The notes below the pieces were generated by a model that was not told where the DNA came from, did not search any database, and saw only the letters and a list, made by a program, of their open reading frames with translations. This document shows, in pieces, positions 1 through 11,900 of a stretch of DNA of 64,000 nucleotides; the stretch's first letter is position 1; every line of letters starts with the position of its first letter. Made by a program: the position numbers and the translations under genes. The stretch comes from Fragum whitleyi (taxonomy: Eukaryota; Mollusca; Bivalvia; Cardiida; Cardiidae), in the NCBI GenBank assembly GCA_948146395.1, contig OX411559.1, positions 38,496,679 through 38,560,678 of the forward strand, written 5' to 3'.

Positions 1-79
1 TGCTTTCGTTTGTTTCAACTAAGGTTATCGCATTCTATTTGGCCATTACTAGGTTTTATTATACCCAACCGTTTAGGGC

Positions 80-81
<2 letters not shown>

Positions 82-116
<35 letters not shown>
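82..116. repeat. poly-G homopolymer
   Basis: A run of about 35 consecutive G on the plus strand. Seen directly. Such a run can form G-quadruplexes and its length is error-prone in assemblies. The proline- or glycine-repeat reading frames across it are low-complexity artefacts. Confidence 0.95.
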
Positions 117-117
<1 letters not shown>

Positions 118-138
118 ATAGTAATGGTCAACGTCCGT

Positions 139-647
139 CATTCCGTCTTTCCGAGGATCCGAGGTTTCGTCATTAACTTTTTTCGGAGCATATCTCCTAA
201 AGTATAATAGCTTCCAACTTGAAACTTTATGGGTGGAAAGTCGCAGGAGATAGAGGAGAAGTACAGGGCACAAGAACTACAACTCTTACTTCCATAATTT
301 TGGAGTTATTGCCCTTTGTTATATCTTATACTTAGATTTTGATAGGAGCATATCTCATAAAGTATAATTACTTTCAACTTGAAACTTTATGGGTGGATAG
401 ATCTAATGAAGGAAAAGTGCGGGGCACAATTACTACAACTCTTGCTTGCATAATTTTGGAGTTATTGTCCTTTGTTATTTTTAATACTTAGATTATGTCT
501 GGAGCATATCTCCTTAAGTATAAATGCTATCAACTTGAAACTCTATGGGTGGATAGATCTTATGGAGGAGAAGTGCAGTGCACAAGAACTACAACTCTTG
601 CTTACATAATTTTGGAGTTATTGTCCTTTGTTATTTTTAAGACTTAG
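139..647 (+). repeat. ~156-bp tandem repeat, array 1 (about 3 units)
   Basis: Units begin with GGAGCATATCTC near 185, 345 and 501, giving periods of 160 and 156 bp. Each unit carries CTTGAAACTTTATGGGTGG, then ACAACTCTTGCTT, then GGAGTTATTG and a T-rich end with ACTTAG. A leader with CCGAGGATCCGAGG precedes the first unit. The same leader and units recur at 3391-4534. The last unit runs directly into the GPCR exon, and its T-rich end is the only visible polypyrimidine tract for that exon's 3' splice site. No coding content. Confidence 0.9.
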
Positions 648-1441
648 ATAAAGGATTCGGTCGTGATAAAGAAGGCCAGCCTATTATTCGTAGATTAATC
701 AGCCGACGGGCAATGAAATTCCACAAACGTGTTCCGTTTTCATCTCCCAGGAGGACCAATAGCTGCCCAAGCAATATTTGTCCTCCCCATTTAAGTGCTT
801 CAAGAACTGGAAGTGTACGCTCATGCCAACACAGTCCATTACACGAACTATCGTCAATGGATTTAACTCCGCCCCCTTCACCTGCCTTCTCCACAAAAGG
901 AGGAAGTACACTGGACATGGAGACAATCAGTGAAGAAAATCATAACGGTTTAGGGTGGCGAAGATCGAGTATTACCAGTACAACATGCAGTCTGTCCAGT
1001 AATGAATCCCCTGTACGACTGAAAAGTTTGGTGAAGAAACATCAACTTGTTATGAAAGCTACAGGAATATTACTTCTACGCAAAGAACTTGCACAAGAAC
1101 AATCTCCAAAACATGACCAAAATGATGTCAATACAGAACAAAAAGCATCAAAAGTACTCGGAATGGTGTTCGTAATATTTGCCATATGCTGGGCACCATT
1201 CTTTATAGTGAACATAATGACGGTTCTCTGCACAAGCTGCACATTTAATCCACTTTTATTTACAGTATTTGTGTGGCTTGGCTACGTTTCCATCACGCTT
1301 AATCCTATTATATACACATCTTTCAACAAAACATTCAAAATGACTTTCATAAAGCTTTTAAAGTGTCAATATCAGACGATACAGAAATCTCTGCGGGTCA
1401 GATGGCATAGTCGTAACGGTTTCCAATCCACTTTCAAATGA
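642..1441 (+). CDS. Biogenic-amine GPCR, 5-HT2-like, last coding exon (partial)
   Basis: This is the C-terminal part of a class A GPCR. The open frame runs from 641 to a TGA-flanked stop at 1439-1441. It contains a Ser/Pro-rich stretch of the third intracellular loop, then EQKASKVLG leading into TM6 (FAICWAPFFIVNI), an extracellular loop with CTSC, TM7 with WLGYVSITLNPIIY, and a helix-8-like FNKTFK followed by KCQYQ. The EQKAxKVLG, NPxxY, FNKT and CQY signatures match 5-HT2-type serotonin receptors best; another amine receptor is possible. These receptors sit in the plasma membrane and usually couple to Gq. TM1-TM5 are not present and must lie upstream of the window. The exon probably starts just after AAG at 641 or TTAG at 647; the ATG at 713 is internal, not a true start. 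The polypyrimidine tract comes from the adjoining tandem repeat. No premature stop is seen. Confidence 0.78.
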
Positions 1442-1498
1442 AATGTGTATTATGGGACTGACGATAAAACAGAGTCCCATTTATGATATTTATAGCTA

Positions 1499-1832
1499 CA
1501 GTAAAACTTGTTTGAAGCGACCACAAACGGGTTCTCCGAAAAGCGGTCGTTAAAGAAAATGGCTGCTTAATACACGTTTTGTCAACAAATAAGTATCATA
1601 GTTTTTGACTGAATATGCTCAATATTGCGAAATTCTCAATAATCCTTATGTTGTTAAACTCAATTGAGACGATTCTGTTGAGTTTAAACAAAATAGGATT
1701 AATTTTCAATGTTTTTTAGACGAAAAATGACTACACTTTACGATATTTTGATTTAAAGAAGAGGATTTTGAAAACAGTCGCTTAATGAAAATGGTCACTT
1801 AATAGACGTGGTCGCTCGAGCAAGATTGACTG
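1499..1832. mobile_element. Tc1/mariner-like MITE with TA target duplication
   Basis: Terminal inverted repeats of about 27 bp start CAGTAAAACTTG and end CAAGATTGACTG, with TA on both sides (1497-1498 and 1833-1834). Subterminal GCGACCAC and GTGGTCGC are also inverted. It has no coding capacity. It lies in the presumed 3' untranslated region of the GPCR. A related element is at 21026-21192. Confidence 0.75.
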
Positions 1833-1834
1833 TA

Positions 1835-2725
1835 TTTATCAATTATTATCAATCTGATTTACTGCTCTTAAAGCTACTATTGTCACATACAATTTCAAAA
1901 TTGGTCTACCACCAAGATCTAAAACCTTGGCTTCAGTTTGGCTAAAATAATGCCTTTTATGGTGTTGCTATTGTGAAGTCACTTTACCATTACAGCTAAT
2001 AATTAGTCAAAACCTATATGAATTGGCAGCAATTTTGCACCTGAAAGTTGGACGGATCTAAAGATAGTGCTTTATGCTGCATTTATTTAAATTAGTGCTC
2101 TTTTTAAAGTGTAGTCTAATTTCATTTCTTTCATAGCATATAAAATGTCACAAAGATAATACATTAGCACTGCTTATCAAACTGATAAAACACTGTGAAT
2201 AGCAATCCCAGTTTCCTGACCTTTGAAAATACAAGGGTCTTATTTTTGTTAATTATCCACCAGATAAATGTCTTCACAAAACTTAAATCCATCTTCTGAA
2301 CTATTAAATTCCCAGTGGAAAAAGGACAACATGCTTGAAATCTACAGCTACTGGTACCAGGATTTTGTTTCTCTGGAAATATTTTGTCAAAAAAATTCAA
2401 TGGAATTGAATTTCCATGTTTGACTTGTCTGACAGGTTCTTTTCTTGGAAGGGAACAAGTTGACTTTCCTTGGAAACTTGAACCCACCCCCACCCCCACC
2501 CACCCCCTTTTTACTTTTTACAGATGGCATGCATAAACGAACATCAGCTTCATGCAGTTTAAGCTTGGTTTACCTTCCTTGACTTTCTTTTTAATCAACA
2601 TTCTATTATCAAAATTAAACCTGAAAGCAAAATCTACCCTGACTTCCAGTTCTTTCAGTCCTTTGATTTTAATCAGTTTCTGAGTGAAGAAGGATATAAA
2701 ATCAGCATAAAGGCATGTTTGCAAG
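1835..2725. other. No gene seen
   Basis: AT-rich DNA downstream of the receptor exon, perhaps including its 3' untranslated region. It contains a short C-rich CCCACCC repeat near 2485-2510. No convincing exon, domain or inverted repeat was found. Confidence 0.5.
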
Positions 2726-2787
2726 CCAAGGATTCTAGCTCCACTACGTTTCTATCGTTAGGAACATAGTGGAGCTAGAACCCTTGG
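2726..2787. repeat. Short hairpin repeat
   Basis: Near-perfect palindrome: CCAAGGATTCTAGCTCCACTA pairs with its complement ending AACCCTTGG, leaving a short loop. Probably a very small fold-back element. Confidence 0.7.
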
Positions 2788-2894
2788 ATTGAGAAGATGT
2801 GACAAAGGTTGAGCAATCAAGTCCCTAAATCATTTTATATAAAATATTGTCTGAAATTAAAAAAACATTCTTGCAACAAAGCTTTTTTCAAATC

Positions 2895-2968
2895 GATGAC
2901 TCAGTGCAAAACAGTTGAAACTGCCTATAAACATATGGGCAGTTTCAACTGTTTCCCACTGAGTCATC
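2895..2968. repeat. Short hairpin repeat
   Basis: Inverted repeat starting GATGACTCAGTG and ending CACTGAGTCATC, with inner arms ACAGTTGAAACTGCC and GGCAGTTTCAACTGT around a small loop. Likely a fold-back element. Confidence 0.75.
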
Positions 2969-3023
2969 AAAATGTCATCTAAGCATAATGTTTAATCTTA
3001 AACTTCATTATATTTTTACAGGC

Positions 3024-3132
3024 TAATGATTGATTGATTGAATGAAGTTTTACGCCACTTTCAACAATGTGTTAGTTGTATCACGGAGGCTGGAGCACCT
3101 AGCAATGGATTCCTGGTATTTCTCTCTCATAT
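3024..3132 (-). mobile_element. 3' fragment of tRNA-derived SINE family A
   Basis: Read on the minus strand it matches the 3' part of the SINE copies at 11129, 20477 and 54294: CACCAGGAA-like core, AGGTGCTCCAGCC, then AAAGTGGCGTAAAAC and a tail of TCAATCAATCAAT. The tRNA-like head is missing, so this is a 5'-truncated copy. Confidence 0.75.
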
Positions 3133-3390
3133 ATTTGGGTGTTCCCTTTTCCATCTTTAGTACCGAAACGGTAAATCTTTGTCACTCGACCGATGTATTA
3201 AGGAAGGTACCGGACGCTTGAACTTTAGAAACATGATTTAAACGTAGGTCTTTTATAAAATATTGGCATTTTAAACATATTTGAGTAATTTCTGAGGGAG
3301 AGCACTCTTGGTTTACAAGTTCATTCTAAAATTGTCAGGCTAAAATCGGATTATCTTTTATTCTTAAATTTCATCCTTTTTTTTTCTTTA

Positions 3391-4534
3391 CGTCTTTCCG
3401 AGGATCCGAGGTTTCGTCACTAAACTTTTCCGGAGCATATCTCCTAAAGTATAATAGCTTCTAACTTGAAACTTTATGGGTGGAAAGTCGCAGGAGATAG
3501 AGGAGAAGTACAGGGCACAAGAACTACAACTCTTACTTCCATAATTTTGGAGTTATTGCCCTTTGTTATTTCTAATACTTAGATTTTGATAGGAGCATAT
3601 CTCATAAAGTATAATTGCTTTCAACTTGAAACTTTATGGGTGGATAGATCTAATGAAGGGCAAGTGCGGGGCACAATTACTACAACTCTTGCTTACATAA
3701 TTTTGGAGTTATTGTCCTTTGTTATTTTTAATACTTAGATTCTGTCCGGACAATATCTCCTAAAGTATAAATGCTATCAACTTGAAACTCTATGGGTGGA
3801 TGGATCTTATGGAGGAGAAGTGCAGTGCACAAGAACTACAACTCTTGCTTACATAATTTTGGAGTTATTGCCCTCTGTTTTTTAAACTTAGATTTTGTCA
3901 GGAGCATATCTCCTAAAGTATAATAGCTATCAGACCGAAACTTTATGGGTGGGTTGATCTAATGAAGGAAAAGTGCGGTGCACAAGAACTACAAATCTTG
4001 CATACAAAATTTTGGAGTCATTGTCCTCTGTTATTTTTGATACTTAAATTTTAGCCGGAGCATATCTCCTTCAGTATAATAGCTATCAACTTCGAACTCT
4101 ATGGGTGGATAGATCTCATGGAGGAAAAGTGCAGTGCACAAGTACTACAACTCTTGTTTGCATAATTTTGGAGTTGTTGCCCTTTGGTATTTTTGATACT
4201 TAGATATTGTCAGGAGCATATCTCTTAAATTACAATAGCTATCAACTTGAAACTTTATGGGTGGATAGATCTCATGGAGGAAAAGTGCAGTGCACAAGTA
4301 CTACAACTCTTGTTTGCATAATTTTGGAGTTGTTGCCCTTTGGTATTTTGATACTTAGATTTTGTCCGGAGCATATCTCTTAAAGTACAATAGCTATCAA
4401 CTTGAAACTTTATGGGTGGATAAATCTCATTGAGGAGAAGTGCAGTGCACAATAACTACAACTCTTGCTTGCATATTTATGGAGTCATTTCCCTTTGGTA
4501 CTTTTGATACTGAGATTTGTCCGGAGCATATCTC
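3391..4534 (+). repeat. ~156-bp tandem repeat, array 2 (about 7 units)
   Basis: Units start near 3432, 3592, 3748, 3901, 4057, 4213, 4368 and 4523, spaced 153-160 bp. The array has the same leader (CCGAGGATCCGAGG) as array 1. The unit begun at 4523 stops after 12 bp, where a large TTAA-flanked element is inserted; it resumes at 13682. Confidence 0.93.
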
Positions 4535-4927
4535 TTAAAGGCATACGTGCGTAAATGATGCACCGCCTAGCGGCGATAAAGTTCAAAATCAAGGAACATA
4601 ACTTTGTTTGTCCTAAGCTTGTTGGAATTGGTTGTTAAACGAAACTGATAATTTCCCGCCAGCTTGACGTCATTATAGTTGCTACACGACGTCGGAACGT
4701 TGCATGGCAAAGAGGCGCGCCGTTACAGCTTTATACGAACATTGATAGCGTTACAGAGTCTTTTAGAGGTAATTGCTGCAGATATTTGCCATATATACCG
4801 ATTCTTTTCTGAAATATACATCTCATCCATTCATCAATGAGTAAGCAGATACTAGTAATGCTTATTGAATTTGAAATAAAACCCGTCCCTCTTAAACCTA
4901 TGCAGTTTTCATGCCTACACGTATAAT

Positions 4928-5231
4928 CAGACTGATTAGCTCAGTTGGTAGAGCACCGGACTTCGAAACAATTAAAGTTCGACTGCGTGGGTTCGATTCC
5001 CGGGCTGGTACACTAACAGAACTAATTGTCTTTTGGATGAGACGTTAAACCGAGGCCTCATAAGACGGTGCTTTACACCGAGCACGTTAAAGAACCATGG
5101 CGGATCTCAGCAGTAGTTTCGTCATGTATCCTTGCACTATCCCCCGTAACAACTAACCGTCTTCTGTGGGCGTCGCTCATATGGGCATGTACTACGGTAG
5201 CGACGATAGATAAACGGAAATACACAAACAC
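4928..5231 (+). mobile_element. tRNA-derived SINE family B (Nin-DC-like central domain)
   Basis: The head has a box A-like TTAGCTCAGTTGGTAGAGC and a box B-like GGGTTCGATTCCCGGG, as in a tRNA. A body with GGATGAGACGTTAAACCGAGG and GCACGTTAAAGAACC follows; this resembles the conserved Nin-DC central domain of marine SINEs (family knowledge, not searched). The flanks carry a 15-bp target duplication with one mismatch, GCCTACA(C/T)GTATAAT, at 4913-4927 and 5232-5246. It is not a functional tRNA gene. A minus-strand copy lies at 54036-54246. Confidence 0.82.
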
Positions 5232-5261
5232 GCCTACATGTATAATTGAAGATCTATATAT

Positions 5262-5412
5262 TTTCTTTTTTTTTTCGTTTGGTGTTTGTTTTATATTTAA
5301 TTATTATTATATCTATTATTATGATTATTGTTATAATAATATTTTTTTTTATTATTATCATCACCATCATCATTATTATTATTGTTATTACTATTATTAA
5401 TTATCTATTTTT
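5262..5412. repeat. T-rich (TTA)n simple sequence
   Basis: A poly-T and imperfect TTA/TAT microsatellite. The open frame across it encodes only low-complexity Tyr, Phe and His and is not a gene. Confidence 0.85.
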
Positions 5413-5524
5413 ATCATTTTAGACTTGGGTCTATAGGCCAGCCTAACCAATCTTTTGTTCGCCGAGTCGCAAGGTTTCCACTACCCGTAAAACCGTAAGA
5501 TAAAACCTAACTGTTATTCAGAAC

Positions 5525-5885
5525 ATCTGAAATTGACCGCATTCAATCATTCTGAATCACTATAGCAGGCCTTCATTCGTGGATATCCAAACCGACTCAA
5601 TCAAAACGCTCCAATATCATTTATAATGCCCCGGAATTGATCGCAGTGGCTCAAAAGTTAGAAGCGTTCAAATCATTAATTGATTTCATCGACCAGCGTG
5701 AATTATAAGTCTCTGATTGGTATGTGAAGACACACAGATCAATTTATATAACATTACGTCATTGTATTTGATCGACCATTTTCCACCAATAATGTTGAAT
5801 TCATTCATAACTCGCTCATTCCACCTATACAATTCATTGTAAAATCATTCCTTTTGTCAATTTCACGATGTTCTTAGCTGTAGGA
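5525..5885 (+). mobile_element. MITE family H, diverged copy
   Basis: Matches the family at 33290, 34841 and 61955: CAATCAAAACGCTCC near the left, ACTCGCTCATTCCAC, AAAATCATTCC and a right end GTCAATTTCACGATGTTCTTA. The left terminus is degraded. It lies inside the 9.1-kb TTAA element. Confidence 0.55.
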
Positions 5886-7250
5886 ACTCACTATTTTAGG
5901 GTTAAAAGACGCTGTACGGACTCCGTAAGACAAATGTAAGCTAGGATAGAATGGTAGGCCCATGTTCAACTGTATCGTCTTCTAAAACTGTAGACAGGAC
6001 AAACTTTATCTATTTATTCATTTCATTTTTTTTTCGTATGATCATCATTTTAAATTTACAAAACCACCAAATTAGAAAATAATGTGAAAAATTCATGCGA
6101 TGATGGTTTTACTGATATCAGCAGTATCATAGGTATTTTTTTCATCATCTTAGGGTGTCAACAACTCGTTACTACAGCAATGTTTAAGCTGTATTTTAAA
6201 TGCTTTGGTCACCCAATGACAAACTAATCTATGTTTCCCCCGTTTTGCTTGGTTAATTTCAGATTTTTTTTATTTTTATTTTTTTTTTTTTTTTTTTTTT
6301 TCGTTTTTTTTTTTCTATTGCTTTTTAGTTCAAAGTCCACAGAGTTTACATGTTACAATAGATCATGAAATATAAACAAAATGTCTCGGTTTTCCCCGAT
6401 GATAGGAATATGTCACCTTGTGTATTTGGTGCCTTAATTTTTCCCCACGAATGTGACCGAGGAAGATTTAAGGTCTGTCGAGAATATGAAAGAGTTAAAA
6501 GATCGGAACTTTAAATTTCATTTGAAAGTTTGGAAAAATAATTCAATCTTTTTTTGGCTTTTAAGAATTATTAAAGTAAATAAATAAATGAAAAAGAAAA
6601 TATAATGATAATATTATCAATGATTGTTAATGTGTAAATATGTTTTTTTTTATTTTATTTTATTTTTTTTTATTTATTCATATTTTTTGTTTTATTTTTC
6701 AATATTTCTCTTATTTTTCTCGATAGATGAGATATTATCATCGCCAAAGCATAATATTGCAATAAAAAAACTCATCCTTTTTATTCTTCTTTTGTATAGT
6801 GTAAAAAGCACGTTTAAATTGGAAATTTTCAAATAGTTGAGTACAAAGATGACAAACCACAAAACAGAATGTGTTTGTTTACAGAGTTCTCAACTATCTC
6901 CATTCAGAAATAAAACCAAAATTAAATTATCTGTTTCCTTATTGTAAAAGATTAGGTTCCAGAGCAAAATTCAACAATAATCATATTGATTTATCTTTTT
7001 TAAACAAAAAATAAAAAGAATCATTCCTTTACATTTTTCATCATCAAAATTCATAATAACATTTTTTCTAGTATTACCAATATTTTTGATGTGAAAAAGG
7101 AATAAATAGTCAAAATTGACAAAAGAAAGTGTAAAAGATAAGGAGCATACTTAAAAACATTTTAGATAAGCTTTTTTTAATACTTCTCTTTTTTTCCCAG
7201 TTACAGTCTTTGTACCATGCTTCTGACTATTGCCCAGTATTCTCTTTGGG
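5886..7250. other. AT-rich, no gene seen; poly-T tract
   Basis: Very AT-rich interior of the TTAA element, with a long T run near 6270-6315 and a T/A-rich stretch at 6645-6720. Open frames here are low-complexity. Part of 6950-7250 may continue the LINE remnant to its right, but no firm match was seen. Confidence 0.5.
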
Positions 7251-7254
7251 TATC

Positions 7255-7640
7255 GTTAATGTTTGTTTGGTGAATAATTTTGGAAACTAGTGAGATATGT
7301 TTTTTGAAACCAATTATTGTAGAAGTAATATACATCATTTTACAATTATATATGTATCGTTCAACTTCAAGACATAATAAATCTACTTTAGTCTTATTTT
7401 CACATCCTAATATTACGTCACTACTCTGTAAAGAAGAAGTTTATTTCATTATTAATAACTTGAAGGATTGGGTTTATTTTGATACATTCGAAATTTAAAT
7501 GGGTAAGATTTTCTTCAAAATTTTGACAAAATGTACATAATACATTTTCGCTTATCTTTATCTTACATAGTAAAGAATTTGTTTGTAGTATTCTGTGTAA
7601 AATGCGGGTGCAGATCTTCGTCTGCCTTTTTTTATTATTC
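7255..7640 (-). pseudogene. LINE C-terminal remnant
   Basis: Read on the minus strand, 7615-7420 encodes a stretch with LHRILQTNSLLCKIKI, then LCTFCQN and EENLTHLNFEC. This is the zinc-knuckle-like tail (CxxC, H, C) seen after the reverse transcriptase in many non-LTR retrotransposons. It then hits a stop, and the downstream frames contain further decayed pieces. No reverse transcriptase core is nearby, so it is an old truncated copy within the TTAA element. Confidence 0.65.
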
Positions 7641-7912
7641 TATCTATAGTTCAAAGCGCCTTTGTCTTAATGAATCGAACAAGAAGAAGTAGACATATTT
7701 TGCTTTAATATGTTGCCTAGGTCTGTAAATGTGATACATTATGCGCATGCGCGTACAAAATGGACGCATTTCAAACAACAGTGAAAAAAATATGAAGTTT
7801 CATGTGATTTAAAGGTTAGAAAGATGATATTATGGCATTATAAAAGTGTGGAACAATGGATATATGTATAGTTAATCAGAGGCGTCGTAGTTAAGGCGTT
7901 CATACGTTTCAA

Positions 7913-8969
7913 ATGGGAAAAAGAAAGAAAGGAAAAAACTCTCCCGGTGACAAAGAAGATACAAAACGCGCCACACATCAACAAAGAGCTACCCAAAAGG
8001 GGAATACAAATAAACAAGGTACGTCTTCTCAGCAAAAAGACAAAGATAAAGACATTAACATGCAAAATATATCCCCAACACATACAGTTCAGGGCCAGTA
8101 TCATGCTCTTGGGACAGGGGCCCCAAATCATAGCTATACTCCTCCTCAGACTTATTCATACGCCCCATGTGCGGCCCCCATCTTACAGCCAGCCATATTT
8201 CGGACCTTTGACCCCCATGTCAAATACCGTTTCAAGTACTGTGAACAGTGATCAATTTACTAAAATGATGGAGCGTTTTGATAACATTGAATTGAAACTG
8301 TCAAAGCTAGACGAAATACATTCCACAGTACGGAGTTTAACGGTACGTCTAGACAAACAAGACTCGAGGCTAGTAACGTTAGAAAAGAGATTAGAAGAGT
8401 GTGAGAAAAGCAGAAATTTTGACACAGAGAGCATTGACAAAATTAGTAATAAACAACGGGAGATAGATACAATGTTGAATAAACTTAAAACCCTAGAAAA
8501 AGAACAAATGAAATCATCGACAGACCTGAAAAATGAAATTATAGACCTTAAAAGTCGTAGTATGCGGGATAACCTAATATTTTATGGAATTAATGAGGAA
8601 ACTGGGGAAACAAACGACGATTGTGTACAAAAGGTGCTGAATATAATAGAAAAGGACTTAGAAATAGCAGGAGCAAAAGACACAATCAGACTACATAGGG
8701 CTCATAGGATGGGCAGATATAATGACAAGAAAACGCGCCCCATTGTCGCAAAATTTGCGTACTACCCAGACAAGGAAGAAGTACAGAGAAACGCAAAAAA
8801 ACTCAAAAAGCCATTTGGTGTAAGTCCGCAGTTCCCAAAGGAAGTAATGGAGGAAAGAAAGAGACTAATACCAATTATGATTAAAGCTAGGGAAGAGAAA
8901 AAAGATGCGTACATTTCAGTAGACAAGTTATACATTGATGGTAAATTGTATGAAGATGCGAAAAAATAG
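7913..8969 (+). pseudogene. LINE ORF1 (coiled coil plus RRM-like domain), frameshifted
   Basis: ORF1 proteins of LINEs bind RNA and package the element transcript. The likely start is the ATG at 7913 (MGKRKKGK), followed by a basic, Gln-rich leader. Near 8185-8230 the frame changes by one base: the first frame stops at 8251, and the other continues to TAG at 8967-8969. The second part has a long heptad-like coiled coil (about 8260-8560), then SMRDNLIFYGI, LHRAHRMG and RPIVAKFAYY. These are characteristic of the RRM-like core and C-terminal domain of L1-type ORF1 proteins. Total length of about 350 codons fits the family. Broken by one frameshift, otherwise well preserved. Confidence 0.8.
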
Positions 8970-8984
8970 GAAATCAGCGGTTGT

Positions 8985-11900
8985 GACCTCAAATGTTTAA
9001 GTTGGAACGTTGAAGGGTTAACTAGTGAAAAGTTAACTTCGCAAGATTTTCTTTCAATCATCAAAAAATATGACTTAATTTGTTTTAGTGAAACTTGGAC
9101 CGACTCTCATTCAGATCCCTCATTGAATGGTTATAAATTATTTCATTCGTTTAGAAAGTACAAAAATAGAAAGGCAAAGCGTGCAAGTGGAGGCTTAGGA
9201 ATTTTCGTTAAGGATAAATACTGAAAGGGTATTACATTAATAAAAAACGATGTAGACTGTATAATGTGGCTAAAATTAGACAAAACATTTTTCGGATTAA
9301 CATCAGATTACTATTTGTGTTTTACATATATTGCCCCAGAGGGCTCAAATATTCATAATCTATATGATTTCAACATTTTTGATAAACTTGAATCAGACAT
9401 TATCGACTTTTCAAATTATGGACCCGTATTCTTATTCGGAGATTTAAACTCAAGGGTCGGGAAAAAACAGGATTTTATACCAAACGACAAGCCGTTACCC
9501 GATCACGAATTTTTCGAAACAGATTACAGTATTTCTTGTGCTTACTCCGATCAAGGCACGAATAAATACGGTGACCTGTTGATCGACTTATGCAAAGCAG
9601 CAAGCACGAGAATAGTTAACGGTCGACACGGGAGAGATTGCGGCATAGGAAAACAACATGCTACACCCATAATGGGAAAAGTACGGTTGATTTTCTTATC
9701 ACAAATCACAACAATTTTAGATTTTTGAATGATTTCATAGTACATGATTTTAATTTGTTCTCAAATCACTCACCAATTCAATTTAACTTTACTATAAATA
9801 ATACTGCTAACATTTATCCTAGCGAGAAAATTTATCACAAATGGAAAAATGAATATCGAGATAACTTTCTTTCAGATGTTGAAAGTAACATAAAGTCCTT
9901 ATGTGATAACTTGAACACCTGTATCGAACGCAATAGCGATCCAGATGATCTGGTTATGATTTTTACCGAATATTTAACATCAAAGGGAAATATTTACTTT
10001 GAAAGACGTTGTAAAAAATTGAATAAGAATAATGTTCACCCGGGAAACTAAAAAAATAGCATATGGTTTAACGATCAATGTAGGCAATGTAAAGCTGAGT
10101 ATTTAGACGCATTGAGAAATTATAATCTGAAAAAAAACAAATGAATCTAGAAAAACATTGCTAGAAAAAAAGAAACTGTATAAAAGAACATGCAGGATAG
10201 TCAAACGTTCATATAACAGAAGCGTAGCATCAAGTTTATCGGAGCTACGCAAAAAGAAACCTAGGGATTTTTGGCAACATTTCAAACGTAACAAAAAGAC
10301 TGAAACCGGCTGTGATGTCGACGTTTCTCAATTTTATGATCATTTTAAATCATTATCTTCAGAAATCAAAATAGAAAAAAACCAATTATGTGAACAGTTT
10401 CTCAATGATTACAATTCTAATAGTTCTGAAAATTGTACCTTTGAATATTTAGATAGCCCGTTTACGTCAGAGGAAATTAAGCGTTCAATTAAAAAATTGA
10501 GCAAAATAAATCGTGCTCAACAGACAATATTTTATACGAATATTTTATTGAAAGCATCGATATTATAGACAAACCTTTAGTAATTCTATTCAACTACATT
10601 TTGGAAAACAAACTTTTCCAAAGTCTTGGGCAAAAGGAGTTATCATACCCACCCATAAAAAAGGTGACACTTCTGATCCAAACAATTACCGCGGAATCAC
10701 CCTTGTTAGCTGTTTCGCAAAATTATTCACTACAGTATTGAATGATAGACTGAAAACTTGGGCAGATGAAAATGACGTAATATCGGATGCACAGTTTGGT
10801 TTTAAGTCAAACTTTGGTACAACAGACGCTATTTTCATTTTAAACTCTCTTATTGAACACCAGTTAAATAACAAGGGTAAACTATACTGTTGTTTTATCG
10901 ATCTTCAAAAATGCTTTGATAGCATTTACAGAAATGGACTTTGGTTCAAATTGATTAAACAAGGAGTAAACGGTAAACTATTCAACGTAATTCGATCTAT
11001 TTATGACGATGTTAAGCTGTGCGTTAAGCATTTACACTCTCTCTCGGATCTATACGAATGCAAGGTCGGATTATTACAAGGAGAGATTTTGTCACCCATA
11101 CTGTTTTCCCTCTTTGTAAACGATATAGGGCCGCCACCATAGCGCAGTTGGTTAGGCATAAGACTTCCAATCTGGAAGTCGTGGGTTCGATCCCCGGTGG
11201 CGGCAAATATCCTTTCCGACGTTTGTCTTTCACCAATGGGTAGATAATCGTAAACCTATGTGAAATAGCAGTCGGAGGCTAGGAAAGGATGTAATGGTAG
11301 TACTGGCGTGAGAAATACCAGGAATCCATTGTTAGGTGCTCCGGCCGCCGCGATATAACTGAAATAATGTTGAAAGCGGCGTAAAACCCCATTCAATCAA
11401 TCAATCAATTGTAAACGATATAGAGAATTACTTTCAAAATAATGACATGACAGGATTCGAGATAAACCAGTTATCTCTCTTTCTATTAATTTTCGCTGAT
11501 GACTCAGTATTGATGTCTGAGACCGCTGTTGGTCTACAAAAACTAATTGATTGTTTTGAATAATATTGTAAACAATGGAATCTTACTGTCAATGTTGACA
11601 AAACTAAAGTTGTTATTTTTAAAAAAGGTAGAATTAATGAAGATTTCAACTTTACATACCGTGCTCAAAATATAGAGATTTTAGAATCATTCAACTATTT
11701 AGGAGTGGTTTTCAGTAAAAATGGATCATTTCTGAATGCCACTAAAACTCTGTCAGGCAAATCCCTAAAGGCTTTGGGTGCGCTTATGTCTATGATCAGG
11801 GGCAAAGAATTACCAGTTAAAATCATGTTAGATCTTTTTGATAGCTTTGTTACTTCTACTCTCACGTACGGGTGCGAAATATGGTCTTTTACAAACACAG

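Noticed and set aside
185..4534. LTRs of a retrovirus-like element flanking the GPCR exon
   Set aside because: The repeated blocks are tandem satellite units without TG...CA ends, primer-binding site or gag-pol sequence between them.
4928..5010. Functional tRNA gene
   Set aside because: Box A and box B are present, but a Nin-DC-like body follows and a target duplication flanks the entire SINE.
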